Below the pieces are notes generated by a model. It was not told where the DNA came from. It searched no databases and worked only from the letters and a program-made list of their open reading frames with translations. Positions 16,565 through 28,739 of a DNA stretch of 64,000 nucleotides are shown one piece after another. Position 1 is the stretch's first letter, and each line of letters begins with the position of its first letter. The stretch comes from Chersky-840 sp035604715 (GTDB lineage Bacteria; Actinomycetota; Acidimicrobiia; Acidimicrobiales; UBA8190): positions 992,001 to 1,056,000 of the forward strand of contig CAVSWP010000011.1 in the NCBI GenBank assembly GCA_963731665.1, written 5' to 3'. Position numbers and translations under genes: made by a program.

Positions 16565-16643
16565 GACTGGCCTCTTCCTTGGGAATTTCGGGAGAGGTCA
16601 CGTCGAGCCTCGGCGACGGGAGCCGGACCGGCACCCTGACTAA

Positions 16644-16670
16644 ACCAGGCGCCCCTCTCAGGGGTCTGGT
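16644..16670 (-). other. Hairpin in the leader of the DUF3494 gene
   Basis: ACCAG (16644-16648) pairs with CTGGT (16666-16670) and CCCCT (16652-16656) with AGGGG (16660-16664), giving a two-part stem about 80 bases upstream of ATG 16564. The rest of the 470-base gap up to 17034 shows no gene; I searched for a c-di-GMP aptamer pattern and did not find one. Confidence 0.4.
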
Positions 16671-17034
16671 GTACCCATCGACTGTGGGGGGTGTTTCTTT
16701 AGCGACCTTTCCACAAGGTGCGGTAGGCGACACCCAACATCGTCTCGTGCTGAGAAAACCGACTCTGGCGAATGGGGACTTTCGACTCTTGTTGACCCGA
16801 CAACCTGAGGTGGTGTCGTGGGCGGACGCGTCGTGTGTTGCGATGGTCCTGAAGTGTCGTCGGGCTTTGTGAACCGATGAACGCGACGCCTGCGCACGTG
16901 CCTGGGTAACCGAGAGTGCTTGAATGCGGCGGAAACCCGGCATTACCCTATGCCTTCGAATAACGAGCAGTAACCAGCTGAGTCCTCCGCCCAGTCCCAG
17001 CGGCCCGTTTCTTCGTGCTTGCCAGGGAGTCTCA

Positions 17035-18864
17035 ATGGAGATCGAGCGGCGGCTGTCCGACGTGCTCAGTGAGTTCGCACGAACACTCGTGACGGACTTC
17101 CCGATCCAGGCCATCCTGGATCACCTGGTGGTGCGGATCGTCGACGTCCTGCCGGTCAGCGCGGCGGGGGTCACGTTGATCTCGCCCGGAGCGGCCCCGC
17201 AGTACATCGCGGCCTCCGACGACCTGGCCATGCGCTTCGAGCAACTCCAGACCGAGCTGGGCGAAGGCCCCTGCCTGGTGGCCTACGAGAAGGGTGAAGC
17301 GGTCACCGTCCCGGATCTGCGTATCGATGACCGCTTCCCGAAGTTCACGGCGCGCGCCATCGAGGAAGGGCTCGGCGCGGTGTTCACCTTCCCGCTGCGC
17401 CACGACGACCATCAACTGGGCGCCCTCGACCTGTACCGCACCAGCCCCGGTCCCATGAACGCCGGGGCCATGACCGCGGCGCAGACCCTGGCCGACGTGG
17501 CGGCGGCCTATCTCCTAAACGCCCAAGCCCGTTCCGATCTCCGGGACTCTTCGGAGCGGGCCCGGGAGAGCGCGCTGCACGACGCCTTGACCGGGCTGCC
17601 GAACCGGACCCTGCTGGTTCAGCGTCTCGTCCACGCCATTCTGCGGTGCCGTCGGTCCGAGAAGCTGGTGGCCATCCTCTTCGTCGACCTCGACCGGTTC
17701 AAGGCGATCAACGACACCTACGGCCACCACGTCGGCGACGAGTTGCTCGTGGCCGTGGCGGCCAGGATGACCCTGCTGCTGCGCCCCGGGGACACCTTGG
17801 CCCGCCTGGCCGGCGACGAATTCGTGATCCTGTGCGAGGATCTCGAGCACACGTCGCAGGTCGAGCCACTGGCGGCCCGCATCGACGAAGCGCTGTCGGA
17901 GACCTTCGTCCTGAGTGGGATCGAAGTGCAGGTGAGCGCCAGTGTCGGCATCGCATTCGCCGGTCGTGGCGACGACGTCCCCGAGCAGATCCTCCAGGAC
18001 GCCGACACGGCGATGTACCAGGCCAAGCGCAAGGGAGGGGCGCGCCACGGGATGGTCGACGTGGGCGAGCAGCGCCTGGCCGAGAACCGGGCCACGTTGA
18101 ACCGCGACCTGCGCGGCGCGTTGGCCCGCCGGGAGCTGCGCACCGAGTACCAGCCCATCGTGGCCACGGCCGACGGTCGCATCACCGGGGTCGAGGCCCT
18201 CCTGCGCTGGGCGCACCCCGTCCGGGGGATCGTCGCACCCGACACCATCGTCCCCCTCGCCGAGCAGTCCGGCCTCATCAACGACATCGGGCGGTGGGTG
18301 CTCATGCAGGCCTGCGTGGACCTGCACCGGTGGCAACGCCACCACGAACACGGCGGGCTCGAGATCAGCGTGAACATCTCCGCCCCGCAGCTCATGGCCC
18401 AGGACTTCGCGGCCACGGTGGCGGCGGTGCTGGCCGAGACCCGTACCGACCCGAAGCTGGTGACACTGGAGATGACCGAGAGCGTCTTCATCCAGGACGG
18501 CGATCGTGCCCTGGTGGTGCTCAACGAGCTCCGCCGCCTGGGCGTCAAGCTCGCCCTCGACGACTTCGGGACCGGGTACTCGTCACTGAGCTACCTCAAG
18601 CAGTTCCCCGTCAACATCGTCAAGATCGACCGGGCCTTCATCGCCGACCTCGGCCGCGAGCCCACGAGCCGGCTCATCGTGAGCGCCATCGTCAGGCTGG
18701 CCCACAGCCTGGAGATGACCGTTGTGGCCGAAGGAATCGAGTCGGAAGACCAATTCGACGAGGTCGTGGCGCTCGACTGCGACTCCTATCAGGGCTACTT
18801 CTTCGCCCGCCCGGCGTCCGCCGACAGCCTCGACTCGCTGATGGCGACCGCCGCCACGGCGTGA
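17035..18864 (+). CDS. GAF-GGDEF-EAL cyclic-di-GMP signalling protein
   Basis: A 609-residue cytosolic protein with no membrane segment. Residues 15-170 are a GAF sensor (ELGEGPCLVAYEKGEAV). Residues about 180-345 are a GGDEF domain with AGDEF near residue 260, an active variant of the motif, and an RPGD inhibitory site five residues before it. Residues 355-605 are an EAL domain with GVEALLRW, VNISAPQL, LEMTES, DDFGTGYSS and VVAEGIES, so the phosphodiesterase residues are present. Both synthesis and hydrolysis of c-di-GMP are therefore possible. ATG 17035 has GGGAG upstream. It heads the signalling island and precedes the first hybrid kinase by 138 bases. Confidence 0.93.
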   Translation: MEIERRLSDVLSEFARTLVTDFPIQAILDHLVVRIVDVLPVSAAGVTLISPGAAPQYIAASDDLAMRFEQLQTELGEGPCLVAYEKGEAVTVPDLRIDDRFPKFTARAIEEGLGAVFTFPLRHDDHQLGALDLYRTSPGPMNAGAMTAAQTLADVAAAYLLNAQARSDLRDSSERARESALHDALTGLPNRTLLVQRLVHAILRCRRSEKLVAILFVDLDRFKAINDTYGHHVGDELLVAVAARMTLLLRPGDTLARLAGDEFVILCEDLEHTSQVEPLAARIDEALSETFVLSGIEVQVSASVGIAFAGRGDDVPEQILQDADTAMYQAKRKGGARHGMVDVGEQRLAENRATLNRDLRGALARRELRTEYQPIVATADGRITGVEALLRWAHPVRGIVAPDTIVPLAEQSGLINDIGRWVLMQACVDLHRWQRHHEHGGLEISVNISAPQLMAQDFAATVAAVLAETRTDPKLVTLEMTESVFIQDGDRALVVLNELRRLGVKLALDDFGTGYSSLSYLKQFPVNIVKIDRAFIADLGREPTSRLIVSAIVRLAHSLEMTVVAEGIESEDQFDEVVALDCDSYQGYFFARPASADSLDSLMATAATA

Positions 18865-19002
18865 GGAGCCCGGTCCGAAGATCAGCACCGACCGGCGACG
18901 AGATTAGACCTCAGGTTCGAGGACACCCACGCCGATCCCATCGCGAGGATTCGATTCCAGGCGCTACCCCAGAACTTGGCTCGCCTGCCCCCGGAGGCCG
19001 CC

Positions 19003-22000
19003 ATGTCTGACCCAGTTGCACCCACCGTCGATGCTGTGGATCCCAAGGTCCTGCTGAGCGTCCTGGCCCAGGTCAAGCTGGGCGACTTCAGCGCTCGGAT
19101 GCCTCTGGAATGGACGGGCGTGGCCGGCAAGGTGGCCGACGGCCTCAACGACGTGATCATCGCCAACCAGGCGCTCGAGGTGGAGCTGGCCCGGGTCAGC
19201 GACGTCGTCGGTGAGCAGGGCCGGCTCTCGCAGCGGGTGGTCCTCGGTGGCTCGGCCCAGAGCTGGTCGGGGAGCGTCCGGTCGGTCAACAATCTGATCG
19301 AGGCCCTCGTGCGCCCCACCAGCGAGATGCAGCGCGTGATCGGCGCCGTGGCCGACGGCGACCTGAGCAAGAAAGTGGCCGTCGACGTCCACGGCGAGAT
19401 GCTGGAGTTGAAGAACACCATCAACGCCATGGTCGACCAGCTCAACGGGTTCGTCTCCGAGCTGACCCGGGTCGCCCGCGAGGTCGGCACCGAAGGAAAG
19501 CTCGGCCAGGCGGCCGCTGTCACCATCGAGGTGGGCGGGGTGTGGAAGGACCTGACCGACAACGTCAACCTCATGGCCGGCAACCTCACCGGCCAGGTCC
19601 GCAACATCGCCATGGTGACCACCGCCGTCGCCAACGGCGACCTGAGCAAGAAGATCTCCGCCGACGTGAAGGGTGAGTTCCTCGAGCTCAAGAACACCGT
19701 GAACGCCATGGTGGACCAGCTCAACGCCTTCGCCGGCGAGGTGACCCGGGTGGCCCGCGAGGTCGGAGTGGAGGGCAAGCTGGGTGGTCAGGCGCAGTCC
19801 AAAGAGGTCGCCGGCGTCTGGAAGGACCTCACCGACAACGTGAACCAGCTGGCCGCCAACCTCACCAACCAGGTGCGGGCCATCGCCGAGGTGGCCACCG
19901 CCGTGACCGAGGGCGACTTGACCCGGCAGGTGTCGATGGAGGCCAGCGGCGAGGTGGCCGGACTGAAGGACACCCTCAACGAGATGATCCGCAATCTCCG
20001 CGAGACCACCCGACAGAACGTCGAGCAGGACTGGCTGAAGACCAACCGGGAGCGGTTCACCCGCATGCTCCAGGGCCAGGACAACCTGGTGACGGTGTCC
20101 AACATGATCCTCTCCGAGCTGGCCACCCTGGTCTCGGTTCAGCACGGCGTCTTCTACTCGATGACCAACCCCACCGACGGCAGCGAAGCGGTGCTCGAGT
20201 TGCAGGCCGGCTACGGCTTCGAAGAGCGGCGTCAGCTGGCGACCACCTTCCGCTTGGGCGAGGGCCTCGTCGGCCAATGCGGCAAGGAGAAGAAGCGGAT
20301 CCTTCTCACCGAGGTCCCCGGCGACTACGTGCGGATCAGCTCCGGGCTCGGTGCGTCGACCCCCCTGAACATCATCGCCATGCCGGTCCTGTTCGAGGGC
20401 ACCTTGTGCGCGGTGATCGAGCTCGCCTCGTTCTCGGCCTTCTCGATTACCCACCAGACGTTCCTCGACTCGATCACCGAGAGCATCGGGATCGTCCTGA
20501 GCACCATTCAAGCCTCGGCCCTGACCGAGACCCTGCTCCAGCAAGCGCAGACCCTGGCCGAGGAGTTGAGCTCCCAGCAGGGCGAGCTGCGCGAGTCCAA
20601 CGAAGGCCTGGAGCGCCAGGCCACCCTTCTGGCCGAGCGGAACCGTGAGGCGTCCAAGCGGAACCAGGAGATCGAGCGGTCCAAACGCCTGCTCGAGGAG
20701 AAGGCCGCCCAGCTGGCGATCTCGTCGAAGTACAAGTCCGAGTTCATCGCCAACATGTCACACGAGCTCCGCACCCCCTTGAACAGCCTGTTGATCCTGG
20801 CGGAGCAGCTCAAGGACAACCCCGACAACAACATGACGGACCTCCAAGTCCAGTATGCGAGCGTGATCAGCACTTCGGGCAAGGAGCTGATGAGCCTGCT
20901 CAACAGCATCCTCGACCTGGCCAAGGTGGAGTCGGGAGCCCTGGAAGCCGAGCTGGCCGAGTTCTCCGTCGGCGAGCTCCGCAGCGCCCTGCTGAACGAG
21001 TTCGAGCTCGTGGCCCAGGGAAAAGGCCTGGCTTTCTCGATCGACCTCACACCGGGGACCCCGGACACGATCGTGACCGACTCGCAGCGCCTGCGCCAGA
21101 TCCTCAAGAACCTGCTGGCCAACGCCTTCAAGTTCACCGAGCACGGCAGTGTGCACATCGAGGTGGGTTCGATCGACAGCGCTTCCCGCCCCGAGGCCGT
21201 GTCGCTCGCCGGCCCCCCCTCTCTGGTGGCCTTCGCCGTGAGCGACACCGGCATCGGCATCGACGACGAACAACAGCAGCGGATCTTCGAAGCTTTCGCC
21301 CAAGGTGACGGCACCACGGCGCGGCTCTACGGCGGCACCGGGCTCGGGCTCTCCATCAGCCGCGAGCTGGCCGGACTGCTCGGTGGGGAGATCACCCTCA
21401 CGAGCACGCCGGGACAAGGCAGCACCTTCACCCTCTACCTCCCGGCGGAGGGCCCTCCGGTGGCCGAGCACGCCACCCCCGGGAGCGCCCGCACCCCCGA
21501 CACCGCCGGCACCCCCGACTCGGGGAGCGGCGTTGACCCCGTTCCCGGCCGGGTCCTGGCTCCCGAGAACAACCGCGCGACGGCGTCGACCCCGGCGCCG
21601 GGAGGCGACAGTGGACAACCCGGCGGTCCGGTGGGCGATCACCTCGAAGGGCGCAAGATCCTCGTCGTCGACGACGACTTCCGCAACATCTTCGCCCTGA
21701 CTGCGCTCCTCGAGCGGGGCCACGCCGAGGTCTTCAGCGCCGAGAGTGGTGCCGAGGCCCTGGCGGAGCTGGAGCGCACCCCCGACGTCGACGTCGTGTT
21801 GATGGACATCATGATGCCGGTGATGGACGGGTACGACACGATGCGCGCCATCCGGGCCATCGAACAGCTCAGAACCATCTCCATCATCGCCGTCACCGGC
21901 AAGGTGATGGCGGGAGAGCGCCAGCGTTGTATCGACGCCGGCGCCGATGACTATGTTCCCAAGCCCATCGACACGGCCGAACTTCTCACGGTCATGCGGC

Positions 22001-22478
22001 AGTGGCTCACCAGGCGGCCCGCGGCCGACCCGGCGACCGAGGGTAGCGACCAGATGGCCGTGCCGCGCCCGGCGCCGGCCCCTGCGGTCGTGCGCGGCCC
22101 CAAGATCCTCGTCGTGGACGACGAGTTTCGCAACACCTTCGCCCTGGTCGCCCTCCTCGGACGAGGGCATGTCGTCGTCATCGCCGACAGCGGTACCGAG
22201 GCCCTGGCGGAACTGGAGCGCACCCCCGACGTCGACGTCGTGTTGATGGACATCATGATGCCGGTGATGGACGGGTACGAGACCATGCGCGCCATCCGGA
22301 CCATGGAGCAGTACAGAAACGTCCCCATCATCGCCGTCACCGGCAAGGTCATGGGGGGAGAGCGCCAGCGTTGCATCGATGCCGGAGCGAGCGACTACGT
22401 TCCCAAGCCCGTCGACTCCGCCGAGCTGTTCGCCGCCCTCCGGCCGTGGCTCCCGAACACGGCGCAGCCGACGGCGGC

Positions 22479-22482
<4 letters not shown>
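19003..22482 (+). CDS. Soluble poly-HAMP hybrid histidine kinase with two receivers
   Basis: A 1159-residue kinase without membrane spans. Residues about 20-365 contain repeated HAMP-like units (GDLSKKVAVDVHGEMLELKNTINAMVDQLN, twice more with GDLSKKI and GDLTRQV), followed by GAF (365-520), a long coiled coil (525-580), HisKA with the phospho-acceptor His587 in NMSHELRTP, HATPase with DTGIGI and GGTGLGLSIS, and two receivers (about 884-1000 and 1033-1150). The serial cytoplasmic HAMP layout resembles group III (Nik1-type) hybrid kinases, which sense osmotic stress in fungi. ATG 19003 has GGAGG upstream. The stop overlaps the next kinase start (ATGA). The receivers share an almost identical DNA segment (see repeat). 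Confidence 0.92.
21757..21836 (+). repeat. 80-bp near-identical repeat, first copy (receiver 1)
   Basis: Positions 21757-21836 match 22201-22280 with one mismatch in 80 bases, including 68 identical bases in a row. The offset is 444 bases. The repeat encodes the phospho-acceptor strand (VVLMDIMMPVMDGY) of the two tandem receivers; similarity continues in patches downstream. Confidence 0.9.
22201..22280 (+). repeat. 80-bp near-identical repeat, second copy (receiver 2)
   Basis: Second copy of the segment at 21757-21836, within receiver 2. Silent sites are identical too, which points to recent duplication or gene conversion rather than protein-level constraint alone. Confidence 0.9.
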
Positions 22483-24926
<2,444 letters not shown>

Positions 24927-25037
24927 CCGAGTTTTTTGGCGCCACGGCGGGCGGTATTGCGCAGGTGTGGAGAAACGAAGGCTTCAGTCGGCGTCGAGGG
25001 GCACCGATACAAGAATGTGAATCATGAGAGGACTGTG

Positions 25038-25367
25038 ATGCCTGAAGACAGCTCCGCTGACGGGTGCACGACTCTCGAACGCGATGTCGGCCCCGAGGTC
25101 TACCAGGAGTTGCTCTGCGCCTTCTTGGAGCACCTGTCGATCCAATTGCACGATCTCCGCCAAGCCGCAGAGGCCGCGGACGTTCCCGCCGCCAAATACA
25201 TCGCCCATCAGATCAAGGGCACGGCCACGAGCTTCGGTGCGGCCCGTCTCGATGAGCTCGCTGTGGTCATGCTCCAGATGGACCATGACCAGGACGAGCT
25301 GCTCATCTCCCTGGTCGACGACATGGGCACGGAGATCGCCAACCTGCAAGGGGTCGTCCACGTCTAG
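25038..25367 (+). CDS. Stand-alone Hpt (histidine phosphotransfer) protein
   Basis: A 109-residue all-helical Hpt protein. The phosphorylatable His57 lies in YIAHQIKGTATSFGA, matching the HxxKGxxxxxG pattern of the family. ATG 25038 is preceded by GAGAGGA at the right distance. It follows the two hybrid kinases by 111 bases and precedes a single receiver, so it is well placed to carry phosphate from the kinase receivers to a final response regulator. The output regulator is not evident locally; the nearest candidates are the receiver at 25586 and the ANTAR proteins. Confidence 0.88.
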   Translation: MPEDSSADGCTTLERDVGPEVYQELLCAFLEHLSIQLHDLRQAAEAADVPAAKYIAHQIKGTATSFGAARLDELAVVMLQMDHDQDELLISLVDDMGTEIANLQGVVHV

Positions 25368-25481
25368 GACAACCGCAGCCGTCGTCCTCGATACGCACCT
25401 CTGATCGTCAGCCGTGTCGTCAGCCAGCGCCAGGACTTCACCGCGCCCGAGGCCACTACGCGCAAGAAGGAGTTCATCGCC

Positions 25482-25592
25482 ATGACCCACGGAACTCGGA
25501 AACCGATGACCGGTGTCCTGGTCATGACGTCGCTGCCCGAGCTCGGCCGGGTGCGGGCCGCGCTTCGCACACCGACGGCGGCGCCATGTTGA
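25482..25592 (+). CDS. Possible 36-aa leader ORF before the receiver gene
   Basis: ATG 25482 follows an excellent ribosome-binding site (AAGAAGGAGTTCATCGCC). The frame reads MTHGTRKPMTGVLVMTSLPE and ends at TGA 25590-25592, overlapping the start of the receiver gene at 25586 by 7 bases. The receiver itself has no clear ribosome-binding site, so this short frame may couple its translation. No domain is recognisable; the frame is also open upstream of the ATG. It could also be the wrong frame of a longer receiver gene. Confidence 0.35.
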   Translation: MTHGTRKPMTGVLVMTSLPELGRVRAALRTPTAAPC

Positions 25593-26026
25593 TCCTCGTC
25601 GCCGACGACGACCCCACGTCCCTGCTCATCGCCGTCACCGTGCTGCGCAACCTCGGCCACCAATGCATCACCGCCATCGACGGCACACAGGCCTGGGAGG
25701 TCTTCCAGACCCGTCGCCCCGACGTGGTCGTCAGTGACTGGGTCATGCCCGGAATGGACGGGCTGGAGCTGTGCCGCAAGATTCGGGCCCACCCGGCCAG
25801 GTACACGTACCTCATCATGGTCACCGGCCACGGATCGCGCGAACAGATGCTGGAAGGGATGAACGCCGGCGTCGACGACTACCTCGTGAAACCCCTCGAC
25901 GCCGCTGAACTCGAGCTCCGCCTGATCGCGGCGGCCCGGGTCACCTCCCTGCACCGCCAGCTCTCCCATCAGCGCGCCAAGCTGGCTACCACCGCCCGCC
26001 GCAACGCCCTCCCTCGGGCTGGCTAG
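25586..26026 (+). CDS. Single-domain response regulator (receiver)
   Basis: A 146-residue CheY-like receiver: acidic pocket VADDDPTSLL, phospho-acceptor Asp in VVVSDWVMPGMDGLEL near residue 53, the Thr in IMVTGHG and the Lys in YLVKPLDAAEL. A short helical, basic C-terminal tail (HRQLSHQRAKLATTARRNA) follows but no output domain. It lacks a good ribosome-binding site and overlaps a 36-codon frame that has one. Near-by Hpt and hybrid kinases suggest it is a partner in that relay, as an intermediate or phosphate sink. Confidence 0.88.
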   Translation: MLILVADDDPTSLLIAVTVLRNLGHQCITAIDGTQAWEVFQTRRPDVVVSDWVMPGMDGLELCRKIRAHPARYTYLIMVTGHGSREQMLEGMNAGVDDYLVKPLDAAELELRLIAAARVTSLHRQLSHQRAKLATTARRNALPRAG

Positions 26027-26227
26027 ACGACGCCGGTGCGTGCTGCGCCACCCGCGGTCGGTGACATCGCGTCGATTTGACGGATTTGTGGGCTTTTCGG
26101 TCGGACCACCGTGGAAAGCTGTCCCCGGCGGGCCTATGCTATTCGTTGATTTCGCAGGCCATTACTGATGTCGTCCCGGACCCTGACGGCGAGCCCCTGA
26201 GGGGGCGCCGAGGGAGAGGGCGATGTC

Positions 26228-26551
26228 ATGGAGCGAGTGCCGGCCCCCCCAGACATCTCTCCGTGGAGCCCGCGGCTCAGTGGTGCCATCTTTGGCGGTG
26301 AGGTGCTCGACGAGGCCACCGGCAGCGACGAGGAGGGCCCAACCGTCGGCTCCGACCCGAATCAGGCTCTCTACGGCCGTCCGGACATCGACACGGCCAT
26401 GTTGCGAGCGCTGCACCAAGAGATGGTCTGTGACACGGACCCCGCAGCTTCGAAGCCGCCGGCGCTCGGGGGACGCTCCGATATCGACTCGGCCATGTTG
26501 AGGGCGTTGCGGCGCGCCATGGACGTCCGCCCCCCTTCTCACGATGTCTAG
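26228..26551 (+). CDS. Small protein with duplicated GRxDIDxAMLRAL motif (107 aa)
   Basis: A 107-residue soluble acidic protein with no recognised domain. Its main feature is an internal duplication: GRPDIDTAMLRALHQEM (about residues 50-66) and GRSDIDSAMLRALRRAM (about 82-98). The two copies differ at many silent positions in the DNA, so the protein sequence appears selected. ATG 26228 has GGAGAGGGC upstream. The stop overlaps the ATG of the GAF-ANTAR gene by 8 bases, which ties it to the signalling island. The helical repeats could be a docking peptide or a small adaptor (inference). I know no described family for it. Confidence 0.6.
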   Translation: MERVPAPPDISPWSPRLSGAIFGGEVLDEATGSDEEGPTVGSDPNQALYGRPDIDTAMLRALHQEMVCDTDPAASKPPALGGRSDIDSAMLRALRRAMDVRPPSHDV

Positions 26552-27782
26552 GCACACGACGTCCGACGGGAACGGGCTCGGAGTGGTCTGCGACCCTGGT
26601 GACGGACTGAGGATCATCTCCTCGCGGCCCGAGGTCGAGCCCACGTCGGAGGACGAGCGGCTCGTCGGCGATCGGCGCCTCACGCTTGTTCTCGGCCTCC
26701 TGGCCCGAGCCGACCCCGCCACAGGGGCGGGTGGTGCGTCGCCGTCCGGTTACGCGGACACCGATGTCGACCGTGGCATCGTCATCAACATGAAGCTGAA
26801 CGATGCCTCGATCTCAGCTATCGAGGCGGCCCAGTTACTCGCCGACTCCTGCTTCTGCCCGAGCCACGAGGCCGTTGTGCTCGACAGGGTCCTGGGCGTC
26901 ATCGAGGAAATAGACGAATTGATCCGGACCCTCCATACGCCCGGTCGCCAACCTCCGCCCGACTCGAAGCACGGGCACCAGCCCTCCGGCGAGGCGCGAC
27001 CCAATGTCTTCGTGCCGGCCGGGCGGAGCTCGATCTTTCGTCCCACCATCTCATCATTCGAAACGCACACAAACGGGGGAGCGGCCTTGAGAGCCGAAGA
27101 CGCGGACCAGTTTCTCGCCGCACTGATCGGCGGGGTAGAAGATGAATTGCCGTCACTGACCACGGTCTGCAAGAGCGCGACTCGACTCCTGCGGATGAGT
27201 GGGGCCTCGGTGGTGTTGATGGGGCAGGACACTTTCCCGAGCGTGGCCAGTGCATCGGGCATTCCGGTGACCGTCCAAGATCTCGAGTTCACCTTGGGCG
27301 AGGGTCCCGCCACTGACGCCTTTGCGCACGGCAAGCCCGTGTTGGTCGACGACCTGAGCGCCGCCAGCGGTCGTTGGCCCCAGTTCACCCGGGCCCTGGC
27401 GGAGACGGGAATCCGCAGCGTCTACGCGCTCCCCCTCCAGCTGGGAGCGATAAAGCTGGGCGTGCTCGTGCTCTACCGTGACCGGGCCGGTGCTCTCGAG
27501 GGCGAGGACCTGGCGGCCGCCCTGCTGGTGAGCGAGCTGGTGACCAACCAAGTCCTCGACATGCAGGCCGGCGCCGTCTCGGAGTCCTTGGCATGGGGCC
27601 TCGAGGTGGACGACTACCGAGCGGTGGTCCATCAAGCCACCGGGATGATCTCGGCCCAGCTCGACTGTGGCATCGGCGAGGCCCTGGTGCGGTTGCGGGC
27701 CCATGCCTTCGCGGCCGAGCAGGCCGTCGACGAGATCGCCACCGAGGTGGTCACGGGACAGCTGAGGTTCGTCGAACCGTGA
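26544..27782 (+). CDS. GAF-ANTAR antiterminator-type regulator
   Basis: The reading frame spans 412 residues. Residues about 185-330 are a GAF domain (ELPSLTTVCKSATRLLRMSGASVVLM, LGEGPATDAFAHGKPVLVDDL) and about 350-408 an ANTAR RNA-binding domain (YRAVVHQATGMISAQLDCGIGEALVRLRAHAFA). ANTAR proteins bind paired RNA hairpins and cause antitermination. The N-terminal 180 residues are unusual for the family; the part IEAAQLLADSCFCPSHEAVVLDRVLGVIEEIDELI looks like protein. The start at ATG 26544 overlaps the upstream gene; TTG 27087 with GGGGGAG upstream would give a 231-residue protein of the usual size. Both products may exist. Confidence 0.82.
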   Translation: MSRHTTSDGNGLGVVCDPGDGLRIISSRPEVEPTSEDERLVGDRRLTLVLGLLARADPATGAGGASPSGYADTDVDRGIVINMKLNDASISAIEAAQLLADSCFCPSHEAVVLDRVLGVIEEIDELIRTLHTPGRQPPPDSKHGHQPSGEARPNVFVPAGRSSIFRPTISSFETHTNGGAALRAEDADQFLAALIGGVEDELPSLTTVCKSATRLLRMSGASVVLMGQDTFPSVASASGIPVTVQDLEFTLGEGPATDAFAHGKPVLVDDLSAASGRWPQFTRALAETGIRSVYALPLQLGAIKLGVLVLYRDRAGALEGEDLAAALLVSELVTNQVLDMQAGAVSESLAWGLEVDDYRAVVHQATGMISAQLDCGIGEALVRLRAHAFAAEQAVDEIATEVVTGQLRFVEP

Positions 27783-27917
27783 GTCTGCAGGACAGAAAGG
27801 CAGGTAAAATGGGGTGTCTCCACACCAGTCCCCATGGCATAATTGTCGGGCGAGACCGAGTCTTGCGACATGGGGGCCTCCGGGGTTTGGCGGGATTTCC
27901 CGGCTCGGGGAGTAACG

Positions 27918-28682
27918 ATGGACCATCGTGAAGAGTGGTTGGCTCGAACGTTCGTCGAGTTGGCGGACACACTGGTAGCCGACTTCGATCTCATCGACTT
28001 CATGTCGGTCCTGGTTGAACGGTGCGCCGAATTCCTGGACTCCGCCGAGGTCGGCCTGGCCTTGGCTGCCACCCGGGGTGAGCTGCGGGTGGTGGCGTCC
28101 TCGACCGAGCGCATGCGGGCGCTCGAGCTGATCGAGGTCCAGAACGACGAAGGCCCCTGTCGCGATTGTTTGCGTACCGGCGAGCAGGTCCTCAATCAGC
28201 GTCTCGACCAATCCCATGATCGCTGGCCCCAGTTTTCCCTCGACGCCCTGGCGGCTGGGTTCGTCATGGTGCACGCCTTGCCGATGCGCCTCCGCACCGA
28301 CGTGATCGGGGCCATGAACATCTTCAGTCCCGAGTTGCGTGAGCTCTCTCATGAGGACGTGAACCTGACCCAGGCTCTGGCCGACGCCGCCACCATCGGC
28401 ATCCTCCAAGAGCGGGCGGTCAAACATGGGGTCGACTTGGCCGGACAGCTCCAAGGAGCTCTCAACTCTCGGATCATCATCGAACAGGCCAAAGGCATCG
28501 TGGCCGAACGGCGGCAGGTGGACATGGACGAGGCCTTCGCCTTGCTCCGGAGTCACGCCCGCAGCAGTCGCACGCAGTTGAGCGAAGTGGCCCGAGCCGT
28601 CATCGACCATGCTCTGGCACCCGCCGACCTGCATGCTCCCGGGCCCGGGCGCCACAGCCCGGCACCCCGGCACTCGTCGTAG
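27918..28682 (+). CDS. GAF-ANTAR antiterminator-type regulator
   Basis: A 254-residue protein with a GAF sensor (residues 10-160; VLVERCAEFLDSAEVGLALA, ALPMRLRTDVIGAMNIF) and a C-terminal ANTAR domain (about 175-235; LQGALNSRIIIEQAKGIVAERRQVDMDEAFALLRSHAR). The ANTAR motif is well kept, so RNA binding and antitermination are expected; the ligand of the GAF domain is unknown. ATG 27918 has GGGGAG upstream. It is the second such gene in a row, separated by 135 bases with A/T-rich promoter-like sequence (TAAAAT, CATAAT), so it probably has its own promoter. It ends the signalling island. Confidence 0.92.
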   Translation: MDHREEWLARTFVELADTLVADFDLIDFMSVLVERCAEFLDSAEVGLALAATRGELRVVASSTERMRALELIEVQNDEGPCRDCLRTGEQVLNQRLDQSHDRWPQFSLDALAAGFVMVHALPMRLRTDVIGAMNIFSPELRELSHEDVNLTQALADAATIGILQERAVKHGVDLAGQLQGALNSRIIIEQAKGIVAERRQVDMDEAFALLRSHARSSRTQLSEVARAVIDHALAPADLHAPGPGRHSPAPRHSS

Positions 28683-28739
28683 TCGGGTCTGCCTGACACC
28701 CTTCCGACCTGGGACGCTGCCCCCGTTCGTGCCTGAGGA

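Noticed and set aside
16565..17034. Possible c-di-GMP riboswitch before the GGDEF-EAL gene
   Set aside because: The conserved aptamer pieces could not be found on either strand.
18964..20544. Long minus-strand frame opposite the poly-HAMP kinase
   Set aside because: It mirrors the repeated HAMP codons and has no independent domain.
25368..25481. Extension of the 36-codon leader frame upstream as a longer gene
   Set aside because: The frame is open but has no start codon with a ribosome-binding site before ATG 25482.
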